Made by a program: the position numbers and the translations under genes. A stretch of DNA of 64,000 nucleotides from Hemileia vastatrix (taxonomy: Eukaryota > Basidiomycota > Pucciniomycetes > Pucciniales > Zaghouaniaceae), in NCBI GenBank assembly GCA_030280995.1, contig JASXTE010000001.1:6722501-6786500 (forward strand), in the 5' to 3' direction. Below, one piece after another: positions 1-9,930 of the stretch (within the stretch, counting starts at the first letter, position 1; every line of letters starts with the position of its first letter). Under the pieces are notes generated by a model. That model was given only the letters and a program-made list of their open reading frames with translations, did no database searches and had not been told where the DNA came from.

Positions 1-1220
1 GCTTGAGACCTTGAGCAAGAGGCTGATAATCTTCAGTCGTTGCAAAAGCAATCCACTTGTCACTCACGTCGTTGTAGGAAGCAGCAAGTTCCCTTCTTGA
101 TTTACTAACAGATTCGACCACTTTACAAGTATCAGCCAACTTTTCCTCCAGGAGACGAAATTGCAATCTAGCATTAGCTAATTCGTCTTCTTCAACGCTA
201 TTGATAGGCCCCCGATTATTACTACTACTACTACTACCACCACTTCGACCAAGAGAAAACCCAAAGCCACCTTGACTTAGCTTACGACGTGCCCGGGTCG
301 CCGGAGTATAACCGAAATCTGATTCGATAAATAGACGAAGTTCATCATCGGATCGCAACGAAGGATTTAACAACAGACGATCGAAGAATTGTTGAAAAGC
401 GGCCGCTACAAGACGGTCATCATCCGCTGGGTTGGGGGCAGAAGTGCTATTATATATATGGATTGAGTTGGACAGATAAAGGATAAATGTTTGAGAACTT
501 TCAGAAGAAAAACATGTCAACCTGGTCACTTACTTTGGAAAAGGGATAGGTGGGACAATGGTATGGGGGTTGTTTGCTGCCATTGCTTCATGAAACAGCG
601 CAAATTCGCGATAAGAGCGAGAAACATTAGGATAGTGACCCGACCGGGTGGTTACCATGCTTGACTGTGATGATGATGATGATGATGATGATGATAGAGT
701 AAGCCAAAGAGAAGATGAATTGAGTGGTGGGAGATGGATGATTTAGGAAGAGATCAAGTGTGGACTGACTGACCCAAGCATCGAATTTGACGTACAAGTC
801 CCTGCGATTGCGATCGACGCCGATGACTCTCATTCTGGTGACATTGGAAGGCTGGCGAGCTTTTGCTCTGTCCATAGCTGACTGAGGGTTTGCGGCTACA
901 GAATTTGAAGGACGACGATCGATGGGACTTGAGACGCGTCTTGCCTCTTCGCGAATCGGGCTGCGTGGTTCTCTTGCAGAGTGGGGAGGATGGTGGAGAT
1001 AGGGAGGAGGTGGAAGATGGGAGGAAGATGGAGAGACGACCAGAGGACGATGAACGGTAGAATTGGGAGATTTGCGTGGCCAAACGACGGCAGATTGGAC
1101 GTCAGCCCCGACGACATTGGGCCTGACGAGCGGAGAAGAGGGCCAGACGTCATTCGGGGAGTGTTGGGGTGTTGGACGAGTGTTCTGGTTGAAGAGCAGA
1201 CTGCCACCGAGAGGATCCAT
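1..1220 (-). CDS. VPS17: VPS17-like retromer sorting nexin, 5' part, three exons, cut by the window edge
   Basis: Sorting nexin of the fungal retromer (partner of Vps5), which acts in endosome-to-Golgi recycling. I read three exons on the minus strand: 1220-774, 664-534 and 446-1, with introns 773-665 and 533-447 whose ends are gtcagt/cacag and gtaagt/atag. The start MDPLGG is followed by a Pro/Ser-rich disordered N-terminus. The PX domain begins near residue 125 (RMRVIGVDRNRRDLYVKFDA), continues in exon 2 with VSRSYREFALFHEAM, and ends at IVPPIPFPK. Exon 3 carries the segment FIESDFGYTPATR, a hallmark of Vps17 proteins, then the start of the BAR-type helical region (RLLEEKLADTCKVVESVSKS, WIAFATTEDY). 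The frame is open across all joins. The C-terminal BAR part lies outside the window. It is the only non-transposon gene seen. Alternative: another PX-BAR nexin. Confidence 0.85.
668..695. repeat. (TGA)n microsatellite inside VPS17 intron 1
   Basis: About nine TGA units. On the coding strand this is (ATC)n running directly into the 3' splice site of intron 1, where it takes the place of a normal pyrimidine tract. Confidence 0.9.
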
Positions 1221-1480
1221 GGAGACACAGGCGACAGGCGCAAAGGTGGAGGAGGTTGGATGAAATCCAATTCACTCACTTTGTCAAGGAAACACAGTCA
1301 GCTTCATCCTCACCACTTTAGTCTCACCTGGCCAGCCCAAATGGTCTCAAATCATGGCGATCCTTTCCTCTCTTCAAACCAGCTAAGTTCTCTCCTTTCC
1401 CTTCTGATTCCCGTATTGCCCTCCCTGACAATTTGGAGAAGCCCATGATCCTGTTTGCCGGCACCTCGATCTGCCAAAAA
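1221..1480 (-). promoter_or_regulatory. Upstream region of the VPS17-like gene
   Basis: The space between the VPS17 start codon and the first recognisable LINE sequence is only a few hundred bases, so the promoter must lie here or inside the LINE remnant. I see no clear TATA box. The strand opposite VPS17 is rich in C and T, as in fungal promoters. The left border of the LINE is uncertain. Confidence 0.35.
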
Positions 1481-3107
1481 CTAAATGGCTGCTCCTCACC
1501 AAACCCCACTCTCTCCTCAAAGCTCCCCCTTCCCTGCTCTTCGATCGGAAATCCCTCCCTCCCTCTCCCAGTCTCAAGTGAACCCTCATCTCCTCCCTAA
1601 TCCACTCACGTACTGACTACGCTGCCATTGTCTGGCACCTCACCACCAGGCTCCTCCAGGTTGTTGATAACAAAGCTATTAGACGCGCCTTGGGTTGTTT
1701 CAGGACCACCCCTACTTGTATCCTACTCCATGACTCCTACTCTTTAACTGCCAAGCAGCGCCTTGACCTTACTGTCTTCAAGGCCTGGGCTCGTCTCCTT
1801 ACCATCCCGTCATCCAACCCCATGGGGCCCTCCTAGCGAAGTCCCTATGTTCCTCACCCCTCCCCCTACCCAAACTCCATAAACATCCCCTACATCTTCT
1901 CTCTGCAAACATTTTTTTTTTACATGCACTATTCCCCTTGGTGACCTTGATTGCAGGCTTCCCCTCTCTCTCCCCCCATGGTTCCCTCCCTTATTCAAAC
2001 AAATCATCAACCCCTCCCAAGAGGAGGCCCGGAACAGCGTTACCAACCAGTTGCTTTATCCAGGCCCCTCCTCATATTTCATTTTCACTGATGGTTCCAG
2101 AACTCAATCTGACACTAGTGCAGCCACCTTCGACCCTCAATCCAATTTTCCATTCGTCAATCGCATTGGCAATCCCTCACTCTTCTCAGTCTTTGAGTCA
2201 GAGCTCGTGGGCATCCTTCTACAACCCTTTCCACTCGCTCTTCAAGTCCCTCATCATCTTCACAGACAACCAATCTGCTATCCGTTTGCTCTCCTCCTCA
2301 TCCCCTCACACTTCTAACTCATCCATCTTTCTGTCTATCCTTGCCACCCACTGCGAGCTAAAAAATCACTGCCCTGATCTATCTCTTACCCTCCACTGGT
2401 GCCCTGGCCATACAGGCATCTTGGGAAATGTGATTGTGGACTCGCTGGCCAATGGCTCTCACCTAATGGTTAACTCAGCTAAGTCTCTCCTCTCCTTTCA
2501 GTCCCCCCCCCATCCATCTCCTGTCTTAAATCCCAACTTGCTTCATACTCTAAATCTCTGTTTCTCACTCCCCCCAAGGCCGACAATCTCAGGAAGTTGA
2601 GAGGCAAGTTTGACCCTCTCGGCATGTAAAAAACGCTGGCTTGCCTCCCTAGAGCGCTCGCCACCGCTTTTGTACGATGCTGGTCTGGCCATTCCCCTTT
2701 AAAACACTACCTGTATAGATTTAAAGCCTTGGACTCCCCTTCCTGCCCCCTTTGCCCCACTTCTGCTAAAGACACTCCTGAACATGTCCTTCTCTTGTGT
2801 CCTTCCCATTCTATTCCCAGACGCGACCTCCACAAGGCTGCGCGTAAACACAACATTCCCTTTACTACTTCCAGTTTGCTCACTCCCTCCCCCATTTCTC
2901 TCTTAGTTGCCAAATTCCTTGTTTCCTCCGGTAGATTCCCTAACAATATCCCTCTCACCCAGTTACCTCATTAGTAACACATTACTTTATTGCCCTGTTT
3001 CCTACCCTGTTTTCCTCCTATTACATGTATTTACTATGTTGCCTTGCTCCTTCATGCCCCTTGTTGGGTGAGATTGTACGAAATAAAAAATAAATAAATA
3101 AATAAAG
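1480..3107 (+). mobile_element. 5'-truncated non-LTR retrotransposon (LINE) remnant
   Basis: The body ends in an A-rich AAAT/AAATA tail at 3079-3107, as expected for a LINE 3' end. Coding remnants of the post-RT region, RNase H and a C-terminal zinc knuckle follow in order on the plus strand in shifting frames. No endonuclease or reverse transcriptase core is present, so the copy is 5'-truncated. It lies head-to-head with the VPS17 gene. The mariner element starts 2 bp after its tail. Confidence 0.75.
1608..2974 (+). pseudogene. LINE ORF2 C-terminal fragment (linker, RNase H, zinc knuckle), frameshifted
   Basis: 1608-1838 reads as the linker after the reverse transcriptase (DYAAIVWH, DNKAIRRALGCFRTTPT) and ends at a TAG. 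RNase H follows across two frames: FIFTDGSR near 2080, FESELVGILL near 2200, IIFTDNQSAIRLL near 2255 and HWCPGHTGILGNVIVDSLAN near 2395. These give the D, E, D and H/D acidic-site pattern of LINE RNase H. The last part, near 2730-2974, has a CX2CX9HX4C knuckle (CPLC, EH, LLC) and stops at 2974. At least three frame changes and a nonsense codon make it inactive. The order of parts fits fungal Tad/I-type LINEs. Confidence 0.7.
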
Positions 3108-3109
3108 TA

Positions 3110-3215
3110 CAGGGACATCTGAAAAGCATGACACAAAATCACAAAAAAAAAAAAAAAAAAAAAAAAATTGACAGGCTGCATGCCAGGTTTGTGGCACTAG
3201 GGTGATTTTTGCCCA
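3110..3215 (+). repeat. Mariner left terminal inverted repeat, outer part
   Basis: Starts CAGGGACATCTGAAAAG and continues through TGACACAAAATCACAAA, a long A-run, and GCCAGGTTTGTGGCAC. The reverse complement of 18822-18700 carries the same landmarks in order. The copia target duplication TTTTT follows at 3216-3220. Confidence 0.85.
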
Positions 3216-3220
3216 TTTTT

Positions 3221-3390
3221 TATAGAGACAGGATCAGATACACTACTCTGAGAGGAACCAATATGATGCATTACTTACCTATAGAGACAGGATCAGATAC
3301 ACTACTCCGAGAGGAACCGGAGTTAAGTGTACGCGTCTCTACAGGTATAAATACTAACTCGCTAAGTACATACAATTTAGGTACATAACA
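3221..3390 (-). repeat. Copia 3' LTR
   Basis: 170 bp, starting TGTTATGTACC on the minus strand. It contains an internal direct repeat: the block from TATAGAGACAGGATCAGA to GAGAGGAACC occurs twice, 58 bp apart. It differs from the 5' LTR at about eight positions. Confidence 0.92.
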
Positions 3391-3407
3391 TCCCCCTCCT
3401 TTGCGAG
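3391..3407 (-). promoter_or_regulatory. Copia polypurine tract
   Basis: On the minus strand CGCAAAGGAGGGGGA lies directly before the 3' LTR start TGTTATG, the usual plus-strand DNA primer. Confidence 0.8.
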
Positions 3408-3839
3408 TTAAAAAGATAATCATAATGGTGAAACAAATATGATGTAAGAAAAGAAATAGAGGTAAGAAAGAGAAAAGAACAAAAACAAAAAGAATTAAAT
3501 CAACTAAAACTGAAAATACGATGGATCAATAAACACATAAAGTCTTCCTTTTTTCCAACCATATGTTAGCTCCCAAAGATTTAGTGAGCAGGTCAGCTAT
3601 TTGTAAGGCCAATGACACCCAACTTATTTTAATTTTATTAGCTCTTAGTTGTTTGTTAACAAAATAAAATGCCTGCTCAATATGTCTGGCTTGTTTGTCA
3701 CTGGGATTGTCTGTAGCTGTTACTATGGCTCCTTTGTTGTCGCAAAACATTTGTGTAGGTTCAAGATTGTTGAATAAGTCCAGCAGTAAATTCCTCAGCC
3801 ATAATACTTGTTGTGTTGCATTTGCCAGAGCGATATATT

Positions 3840-3871
3840 AGGGGGTATCAATGTTGACCGATCCGCAATTA
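3840..3871 (+). repeat. Harbinger-1 left terminal inverted repeat
   Basis: Pairs with 9931-9962: AGGGGGTATCAATGTT, a 5-base block that differs at three positions, then ATCCGCAATTA. Beyond it further copies of the CCGCAATTA/TTAATTGCGG motif occur on both sides. Confidence 0.9.
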
Positions 3872-4190
3872 AATTAATTGCGGAAAATAATCTGCATACC
3901 CCAATTATCTTCTGCAATTATTGTTGCTAATAATTGGGTTTTTAGACACTTTACGTGTCAATGTTCACCTCTTATCCGACATTTTTTTACTCAATTTTCC
4001 ATAACCACATCTTGGACAACTTTCTGGATATCCCAGCCTTCTACCTTGCTGCGCACTTCCATTCTCATCCCATCCTGTTCATTCTATCCGCTCAGAATTT
4101 CTCCCCATTTCATCTATTTGATTCTTCTCCTTTTCATCTCGCTATCCCATCTGCTTGTTTCTGCTCCTTTTCATCTTCATTTATAATAAC

Positions 4191-5541
4191 ATGCCTCGTC
4201 ATCCTAGATCTTCTCAAAGGCAGCCATCACCCAGTTGTTCTTCAAATCCCACTACTCCCTCTTTCCCCCGCTCAGCCAAGAAATCTAAGACTGTTCAATT
4301 AAAAAAAGATGATCATCTCATTCTTATCAACTGGCTGAAAACCAAATCTAACTATGATTCTTGTTTTGGTACTGAGTATTCAACTAAAGTAGGACAGCCC
4401 CCAGCATCAAAAGTTGATGGCTATCTTTTAATGGCAAATGAATTACGGAATAAGACCAAGGGAAGGATTGATCTTTTGCCTAAACAGATGTCTGAACGCT
4501 TCAAGCATTACCAAGAAAAATACAAGAAGGCAAAGGCTCTTTCATCTTCCACTGGTTTTGGGGTTACTGACATTGATATAACTAAGGGTATCAAATCCAT
4601 AGACAATAAACTTGATTCTTTATGTCCTTACTTTAAAGAGATGGATGCAATTTTTGGAGAGCGAGCTGATGTTAATCCTGTAAACATGTTGGATGGAGAA
4701 GATCCTATCTCTGAACATGATGTTGAAGCAAATCTTTTCCCATCCTCTTCCTCCACTCAAGCCTCCCCTCATTTGAATGAGACATATCTAGATAGCTTTT
4801 CTGTAGATCCCATAGGTGGTTTAAACCAACCAAATCTAACTCAGGTCTGTCTCTTTTTTCTTTTATCTTATCTTTTCTATTTTTTGTTTACTTATCTTTT
4901 TCTTATTTTTTAAAAGGCTGATGAACAAACCCAGGATCCTCAATCAACTGAGTCTGAAGGTAGTGACAATGATGAGGAGGAAAATATGACCTTGAACAAG
5001 AAGCATAGGGCTTCAAGTAGTCTAAATTTCCACTCACAAAGAAGACAAAAAAGTGATACTTCATCACAAACCCCTTTTTCGTCTATGGAACAATTTTTAG
5101 AGAAACGTGATGCTGGTAAGTGATCCCATACCTCTTATTACTTTACTCTACTTTTCTTCCACTTTATATTAATTTTTATTATCACTCTAGAACAAGTAGA
5201 AATTGCTAAAGAGACTCTAAGCTTTGAAAAGAAGAAATATGAGCTCTTTTTTAAGGAGGGATGATCGGGCCCAAGATTTGGAGGAGAGGAAGTACGAGCT
5301 CTCTTTACAGAAGGATGGTCAGGCCCAAGATTTGTAGGAGAAGAAGTTTGAGTTAACTCTAAGTATTGAAAAATCAAAAAAAGAGGAGAAAACACTCAAA
5401 CATCAAAACCTATTAGAGCAGATGAAATATAAGTTTGATCATGAAGAAAATTCCAAAAAGAAAGATTTCTTGATAGAATGTGTTAAAGCTAATAAATCTG
5501 TTGAGGAAATTGAACGTTTTAAAAAATTGTTGGATGACTAG
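4191..5541 (+). pseudogene. Harbinger-1 SANT/trihelix-like DNA-binding protein, three exons, damaged
   Basis: Second protein of PIF/Harbinger-type elements, which normally helps the transposase bind the ends. Exons 4191-4844, 4917-5115 and 5191-5541, with GT-AG introns. I chose the start MPRHPRSS over the in-frame Met 12 codons upstream because the related gene in Harbinger-2 starts at the same point (MPRPKS). Residues 40-150 form the conserved domain: LILINWLKTKSNYDSCFG, PPASKVDGYLLMANELRN, MSERFKHYQEKYKKAKAL, SSTGFGVTD, LCPYFKEMDAIFGER. Exon 2 is acidic then Ser-rich; exon 3 is a coiled coil with a tandem repeat (AQDLEERKYELSL, AQDL*EKKFELTL). A frameshift near 5263 and a TAG at 5336 in exon 3 break the C-terminus; exons 1 and 2 are open. 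Confidence 0.75.
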
Positions 5542-5694
5542 TTTGTTTTATTTCTCTCACACTTCAACTGTTCATATTTATTTATACATAACATTTACAA
5601 TAATTTCCTGTATTTCATTACTCTATCAATCATTACTTGAATTTTTGTATTTTAATGTTAAATATTCTTTTTTTAAATAAAATTTTCATGTCTC

Positions 5695-6145
5695 CTTTGA
5701 AAATTTGACAATCCCCCACCCATGGATTTTTTTGAAGTAAGGGGTGGGTATCACCAAAATTCTTTCATGTCATGAATCTTGAAAGTCTTACATAAAACTT
5801 TAGCTTTACTACCCCCTTGCATTTTACCGGTATCCCAAAAATTCTTACATGTCAAGAATTTCACAAGTCTTATAAGAAATTTTGGCAAAACCCCATCCCC
5901 CCCCCCTGGATTTTATTGAAGTAAGGGACGGGTATCACCAAAAAATTTACACCAAAATATTTACAAGTCAAAAAAATTCTATATCTGTTTTAAAAAATTG
6001 GCAATACTCTCCCCTGCATTTTATTGAAGCAAGGGGTGGGTATCACCAAAATTTTTCTAAGTCATCAATTTCACATGTCAGATTTGAAAATTTGGCAATA
6101 CCCCCCCCCCCCCCCCCTGCATTTTATTGAAGTAAGGGGTGGAAG
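5695..6145. repeat. Minisatellite of hairpin-forming units in Harbinger-1
   Basis: About five degenerate units of 80-110 bp. Each has a C-rich arm (AATACCCCCC), a spacer like TGCATTTTATTGAAGTA, then AGGGGTGGGTATCACCAAAA. C-rich and G-rich arms can pair, so each unit can fold as a hairpin. One unit has a run of about 18 C near 6100. Related units occur at 22780-22900 in Harbinger-2. Confidence 0.75.
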
Positions 6146-6442
6146 TCATCTAAATTTAATATAATTACATAAATTATTAAATAAATATCTAATATATATC
6201 AATTTCCCTAGTTTAAAGTAATGACAATCCCTCAAGCCAAAATGCAGACCAAGTCTAGAAACAAAAGTTTGGGACTTTCCACAGGTATAGGCAAGAGGAA
6301 CCCCATGAAACAAATAAATGTTATCATGATTACCTGTTATACAACCAAAGGTCATTGGCTCATCACTTAACTTGAGAAAATTGATAAATATAAAATATTT
6401 ACTAAAAATTTACGAAAAAATATAAAATTTTTGATGACAACT

Positions 6443-7061
6443 CTAATCCCCATACTTTTTGGATCTAAATAAAGTTTTTTTAAATCGAATAACTTTACCT
6501 TCTTTCTTTACCTTATTGATTCTTTGAATTAACTTATGACTGATTTGAAATGAGCAACCAAAATGTGTTAAATCTTGACAGGATTCCAAACCAGGAGGAG
6601 CTTTGGTTGTTTGATGATTATCCTTAGAAGAATTCCAAAATAGTTTCAATGATACCATTTCCCAAACCAAAATCAATGATTCACCTGTGGTCTGGAAAAT
6701 ATAAACCATGTCCTTTGATTTTAGCTGGAGATGGTATTGGTTGGCCAGTTATCGGATTGATATATAAGAATATACCAAAAGTAAGAAAATTGGCATCATT
6801 CCTATTGATATAAATCCTATTGTGAAATCCAGAATGAGTGATAATAACATTAGAAAATAAAAGAGATTCATGGGTGATATCTTCCCATTCGGAGTCACAC
6901 CAATTTGGTATTCCAACTTTGGTTGCAAGTTCATGATTTTTTTCAAATGCCTTATTACAGAGCTTTTTGAGTCGAAGAGCAAGAAAAGAATTAAAGGAAG
7001 GTAGAGTGTCCCATAAGCAAAAATCTTCATCTTTTTGAACTTTAGTGATATTCTTGAGCAA
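6443..7061 (-). pseudogene. Unidentified protein remnant in Harbinger-1, frameshifted
   Basis: An open frame 7061-6681 reads WDTLPSFNSFLALRLKKL, WCDSEWEDITHESLLFSNV and IKGHGLYFPDHR. The trace then continues in another frame to 6443 with PGLESCQDLTHFGCSFQISH and KLIQRINKVKKEG. The order of a 'G.YFPD.. .IDFG..NG.IE.I' block and a 'GCS.QIS..L..RI' block recalls a protein common in rust genomes, but I cannot name a domain. At least one frameshift and one nonsense codon near 6680 are present. It lies between the repeat array and the transposase, on the transposase strand. It could be a captured gene or a relic of another element. Confidence 0.4.
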
Positions 7062-7145
7062 TGAATATATGCCTATATAATTGAAATGCCTAGATAATAA
7101 TCATATAAGAGTTTCAGAATCCTTATCCTCTAAATATGCAATATA

Positions 7146-7493
7146 AAAATGTGAAATAAGACAAGTGAAATTTGGAAAAAAGGCTCAACTTCAAAGGTCA
7201 AAATCTCAGCAACCACTGAACCTAATTCAAACCTGTTTGTGGGAAATGAAAGATATGCTTTAGTAGAATCTTCAGTTAAAGGACATGTGATTTAAATAAA
7301 CCTAACCCTAATTTGTTACATAAAAAAATGAAATAAAAATTTAAATTGGGAAAAAAAAAGGCTCAACTTTAACGGTCAATATCTCAGCAACCACTGAATC
7401 AAATTCAAATCTGTTTGTAGGAAATGAAAGGTAGCCTTAAGGAGAATCTTCAGTAAAAAGAACATTAGATTTAAATAAACCTAACCCTAATTC
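7146..7493. repeat. 179-bp tandem duplication with telomere-like motifs
   Basis: Copies 7146-7324 and 7325-7493 share AAAAGGCTCAACTT, ATCTCAGCAACCACTGAA and AAATAAACCTAACCCTAATT. The last motif contains CCTAACCCTAA (7301-7311 and 7480-7490), close to two units of the common TTAGGG telomere repeat. Confidence 0.8.
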
Positions 7494-8319
7494 CGAGTCT
7501 GATTTTCAAAATTTTTACAAAAACTTGAAAAGTGGTAATGAAGATGAGATCAAAAGGAGTTTTATAAGTTCACTGTTATCCAGATAAGAGTCATACATAT
7601 ATTTAAGTATGAAGTTTTCATAAAAGGAATGAGATATCATATAGGCATGAAAAAAAGGAGATGAAACTTACCTTGATTGAAAAGTAGGAAAAATAGAGTG
7701 AGAAAGATTGATGTTGGAATTGTGGGGAAATTGATTATGGAGTAAGTGAAATGCATAAAGAATGTGCAATGTATGTGTTTCAATGAAATGGAGCCAAAAA
7801 AAAGTGAAATAAGGGAAAGGGGGGATAATGACCATGCCAAGGAGGGATGAAGAGTAGGGTGATGGAGCTAAAAAAGAAAGTAAAGAGGGAGAGAAAAAAA
7901 AAGTTAATTATACCATTGAAATCCAAAATAACCACTTACAAAAAAAATTTAGATAAAAAAAATAAAATAAACAGAAAAAAACAAAAACAAAAAATTATAA
8001 TTAGTAATCAAAAAATCAAAAAAAAAAAGAATAAAATGACTTACCTGGAGAGATGAGATGACAAAATGAATGAAACTAAATTGTTTGAGGGATGTTGGAG
8101 GAGAATAGGAAAAGGATATGAGGGATGAATGAAAAAAAAAAAACACTGACAAAATATGTGATTTCATGTTGAGCTGGTGAAAGAAAACCAATGAGCCATC
8201 TGAAAAAAAGATCTTCACCATAAATTCCAAAAAAAAAAAATGAATATGCAACAAACCAAAATACCAAACCAAGTGAATGAAGTACACAAAGAGGACATTT
8301 GGAGAGTAAAAAAAATAAT
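7494..8319. other. A-rich non-coding stretch of Harbinger-1
   Basis: Mostly A-runs on the plus strand with GGGATG/GAGATG patches. Open frames here are low-complexity (Lys/Phe runs) and unsupported. It probably holds the 3' end of the transposase transcript. Confidence 0.5.
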
Positions 8320-9633
8320 TTAAAAGGGTGGTGAAGAGAAATGTTGGAGAGTAATAGGCATAATGATAGAGCATATGCTGGTTGAATGAATGTTTTGTGA
8401 TTCAAGGGAGGAAAGAGCCGGTGCTGGTTCAGGATCCTCTTCTTCATAAAGATCATTCCACTTATCCTTTAAATCAGCTAGGATATTATGGAGTATAATG
8501 CAAGTCATGATCCAATGATTTGCAGTTTTGATCTCCAATTTTTTTTGAAATTGGATTCTGAGCTCCCAAAGACTAGAAAATCGTCCCTTTAAAATACCTA
8601 TAGCATGTTCAATTCGTACTCTTGATTGGACAAGGTGATAATTAAATTTAGTTTTGGGGTCATTTTCTAAGGTTGCACCACGGAAAGCAGGTATAATGTA
8701 CTTCCCACTTGCATATGCTGAGTCTGCAAGGAGGTACTGAGATTTGTCAAAGTATGAGTCAGGGGTTTGAGAAATCCTCATTCTTTGGAAGACGGAAGAG
8801 TCATGACATGAGCCAGGGCAGCCACTATGAAAAGCAATAAATTTTTTATTGACATTGAATACAAGTTGAAAGGCAATAGAGTATCTAGAAAGAAGATAAA
8901 AAGTTAGTTTATGAAGGATGAGAAATCGGAGAAGATTTTGAAGAAAACTTTTTTTGCAATCAAAATAATGGTTGCCATCATGAGCAGGCTTTTGACTCAA
9001 AGGTATAGTTGTGCCATCAACAAATCCTACACAGCCAGGGAAACCTTCAGCTTGCATTACTTGAGAGGATTCAAGTCGGTGTTCTGGAGTTGGCCAAGCA
9101 AGTGTTTGAGACGTGAGGGAAAGGATAGCAATCATACAGCGCTTGGTGTATAATATCACGGTACCATATCCTATGTTAAAGAGATTATCCAAACATCTTA
9201 CAGCAGCACCGTTTCCATTTGAGCCAAAGCGACATAGTGCAACAGCAAGTTGGATGGCAGGATTATGCTGTTTGTTATGGGAATTGTTATGAAAGATAGG
9301 ATGAACGGAGATGAGTTGATAAAGTTTGAAGAAAGAATCAGGAGAAGTTCTAAAAAGTTGGGTGAAGTTTAAATGAGGAATGTTGAGAATGGAGGCCAGA
9401 TCATATTGGGGATCATGATAAAGATTTGGCCCCCTGGTGATGATGTAACACTTTTTGGAAAGAAAACACATATAAGCTAAAGCATCTTCCAAATCAGAGT
9501 CAGATTTATAGTAAAGAACTAAAAGAAAAGTAATAGCATTCATTGTTGAGTGAAGTAGCTTCCTAGTAGAGAGGTGTTTCATTGTTGCCGGTGGAAGGGT
9601 TATGTGATGAGGGAAGTGGGAATTCACCGCCAA
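8320..9633 (-). CDS. Harbinger-1 transposase (DDE_4-type nuclease), open frame
   Basis: Nuclease of PIF/Harbinger elements. The 437-codon frame is open. Catalytic residues are visible at about Asp206 (FVDGTTIPL), Asp304 (LLADSAYASGKYIIPAFRG) and Glu342 (RVRIEHAIGILKGRF), with HDSSVF before the second Asp. The C-terminal helix ends with CIILHNILADL. Residues 229-250 interrupt the usual sequence between FDCKK and YSIAFQLVFN and match an intron (8948-8885: GTTTTC, CTAAC branch motif, TTTCTAG). Splicing 64 bp would shift the frame by one base, and the donor follows a run of seven A. So either the run has changed length, leaving a silent frameshift, or the segment is retained. Residues after about 400 look like read-through 3' sequence. 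The start is the first Met of the frame. Confidence 0.8.
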   Translation of the reverse strand: MAVNSHFPHHITLPPATMKHLSTRKLLHSTMNAITFLLVLYYKSDSDLEDALAYMCFLSKKCYIITRGPNLYHDPQYDLASILNIPHLNFTQLFRTSPDSFFKLYQLISVHPIFHNNSHNKQHNPAIQLAVALCRFGSNGNGAAVRCLDNLFNIGYGTVILYTKRCMIAILSLTSQTLAWPTPEHRLESSQVMQAEGFPGCVGFVDGTTIPLSQKPAHDGNHYFDCKKSFLQNLLRFLILHKLTFYLLSRYSIAFQLVFNVNKKFIAFHSGCPGSCHDSSVFQRMRISQTPDSYFDKSQYLLADSAYASGKYIIPAFRGATLENDPKTKFNYHLVQSRVRIEHAIGILKGRFSSLWELRIQFQKKLEIKTANHWIMTCIILHNILADLKDKWNDLYEEEDPEPAPALSSLESQNIHSTSICSIIMPITLQHFSSPPF

Positions 9634-9847
9634 ATGTGCAGTTGGGGTGTGTAGATAGAAAAAAAACTTAAGTGTTTGCCACCAAAATTAAGTAGCATAG
9701 AGTGAGGAAAGACTTAAGGATGGCATCAGCAATTATGAGTCATGTGACTTTCTTGCAAATCCATCATGGATGAGATGAGTTTGGGATCAGGAATTAGGAA
9801 TGGAAATTGGGGTATAAGAGGCAGGATAATGCATTATTGTGGATTCC
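9634..9847. other. 5' flank of the Harbinger-1 transposase
   Basis: About 200 bp between the transposase start and the subterminal palindrome. Its promoter is expected here; no distinct motif seen. Confidence 0.4.
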
Positions 9848-9877
9848 TTATCCACTAGCCCCAGGGCTAGTGGATAA
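9848..9877. repeat. Subterminal perfect palindrome of Harbinger-1
   Basis: TTATCCACTAGCCC, two bases, then GGGCTAGTGGATAA: 14-bp perfect arms about 85 bp from the right end. A related, degraded palindrome lies at 19031-19058. It may be a transposase binding site. Confidence 0.75.
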
Positions 9878-9930
9878 GAATCTTCCGCAATTAATAATGT
9901 CTGATCCCGGAAAAAAAAATTCCTGATCCC

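Noticed and set aside
981..1448. 155-codon plus-strand frame opposite VPS17 exon 1
   Set aside because: Antisense shadow of a Pro/Ser-rich coding exon; no domain.
5695..6145. CRISPR-like array
   Set aside because: Units are degenerate, of unequal length, without spacers or cas genes, in a eukaryotic transposon.
7301..7490. Interstitial telomere array
   Set aside because: Only about two units per site; recorded as a motif within a duplication, not as a telomere remnant.
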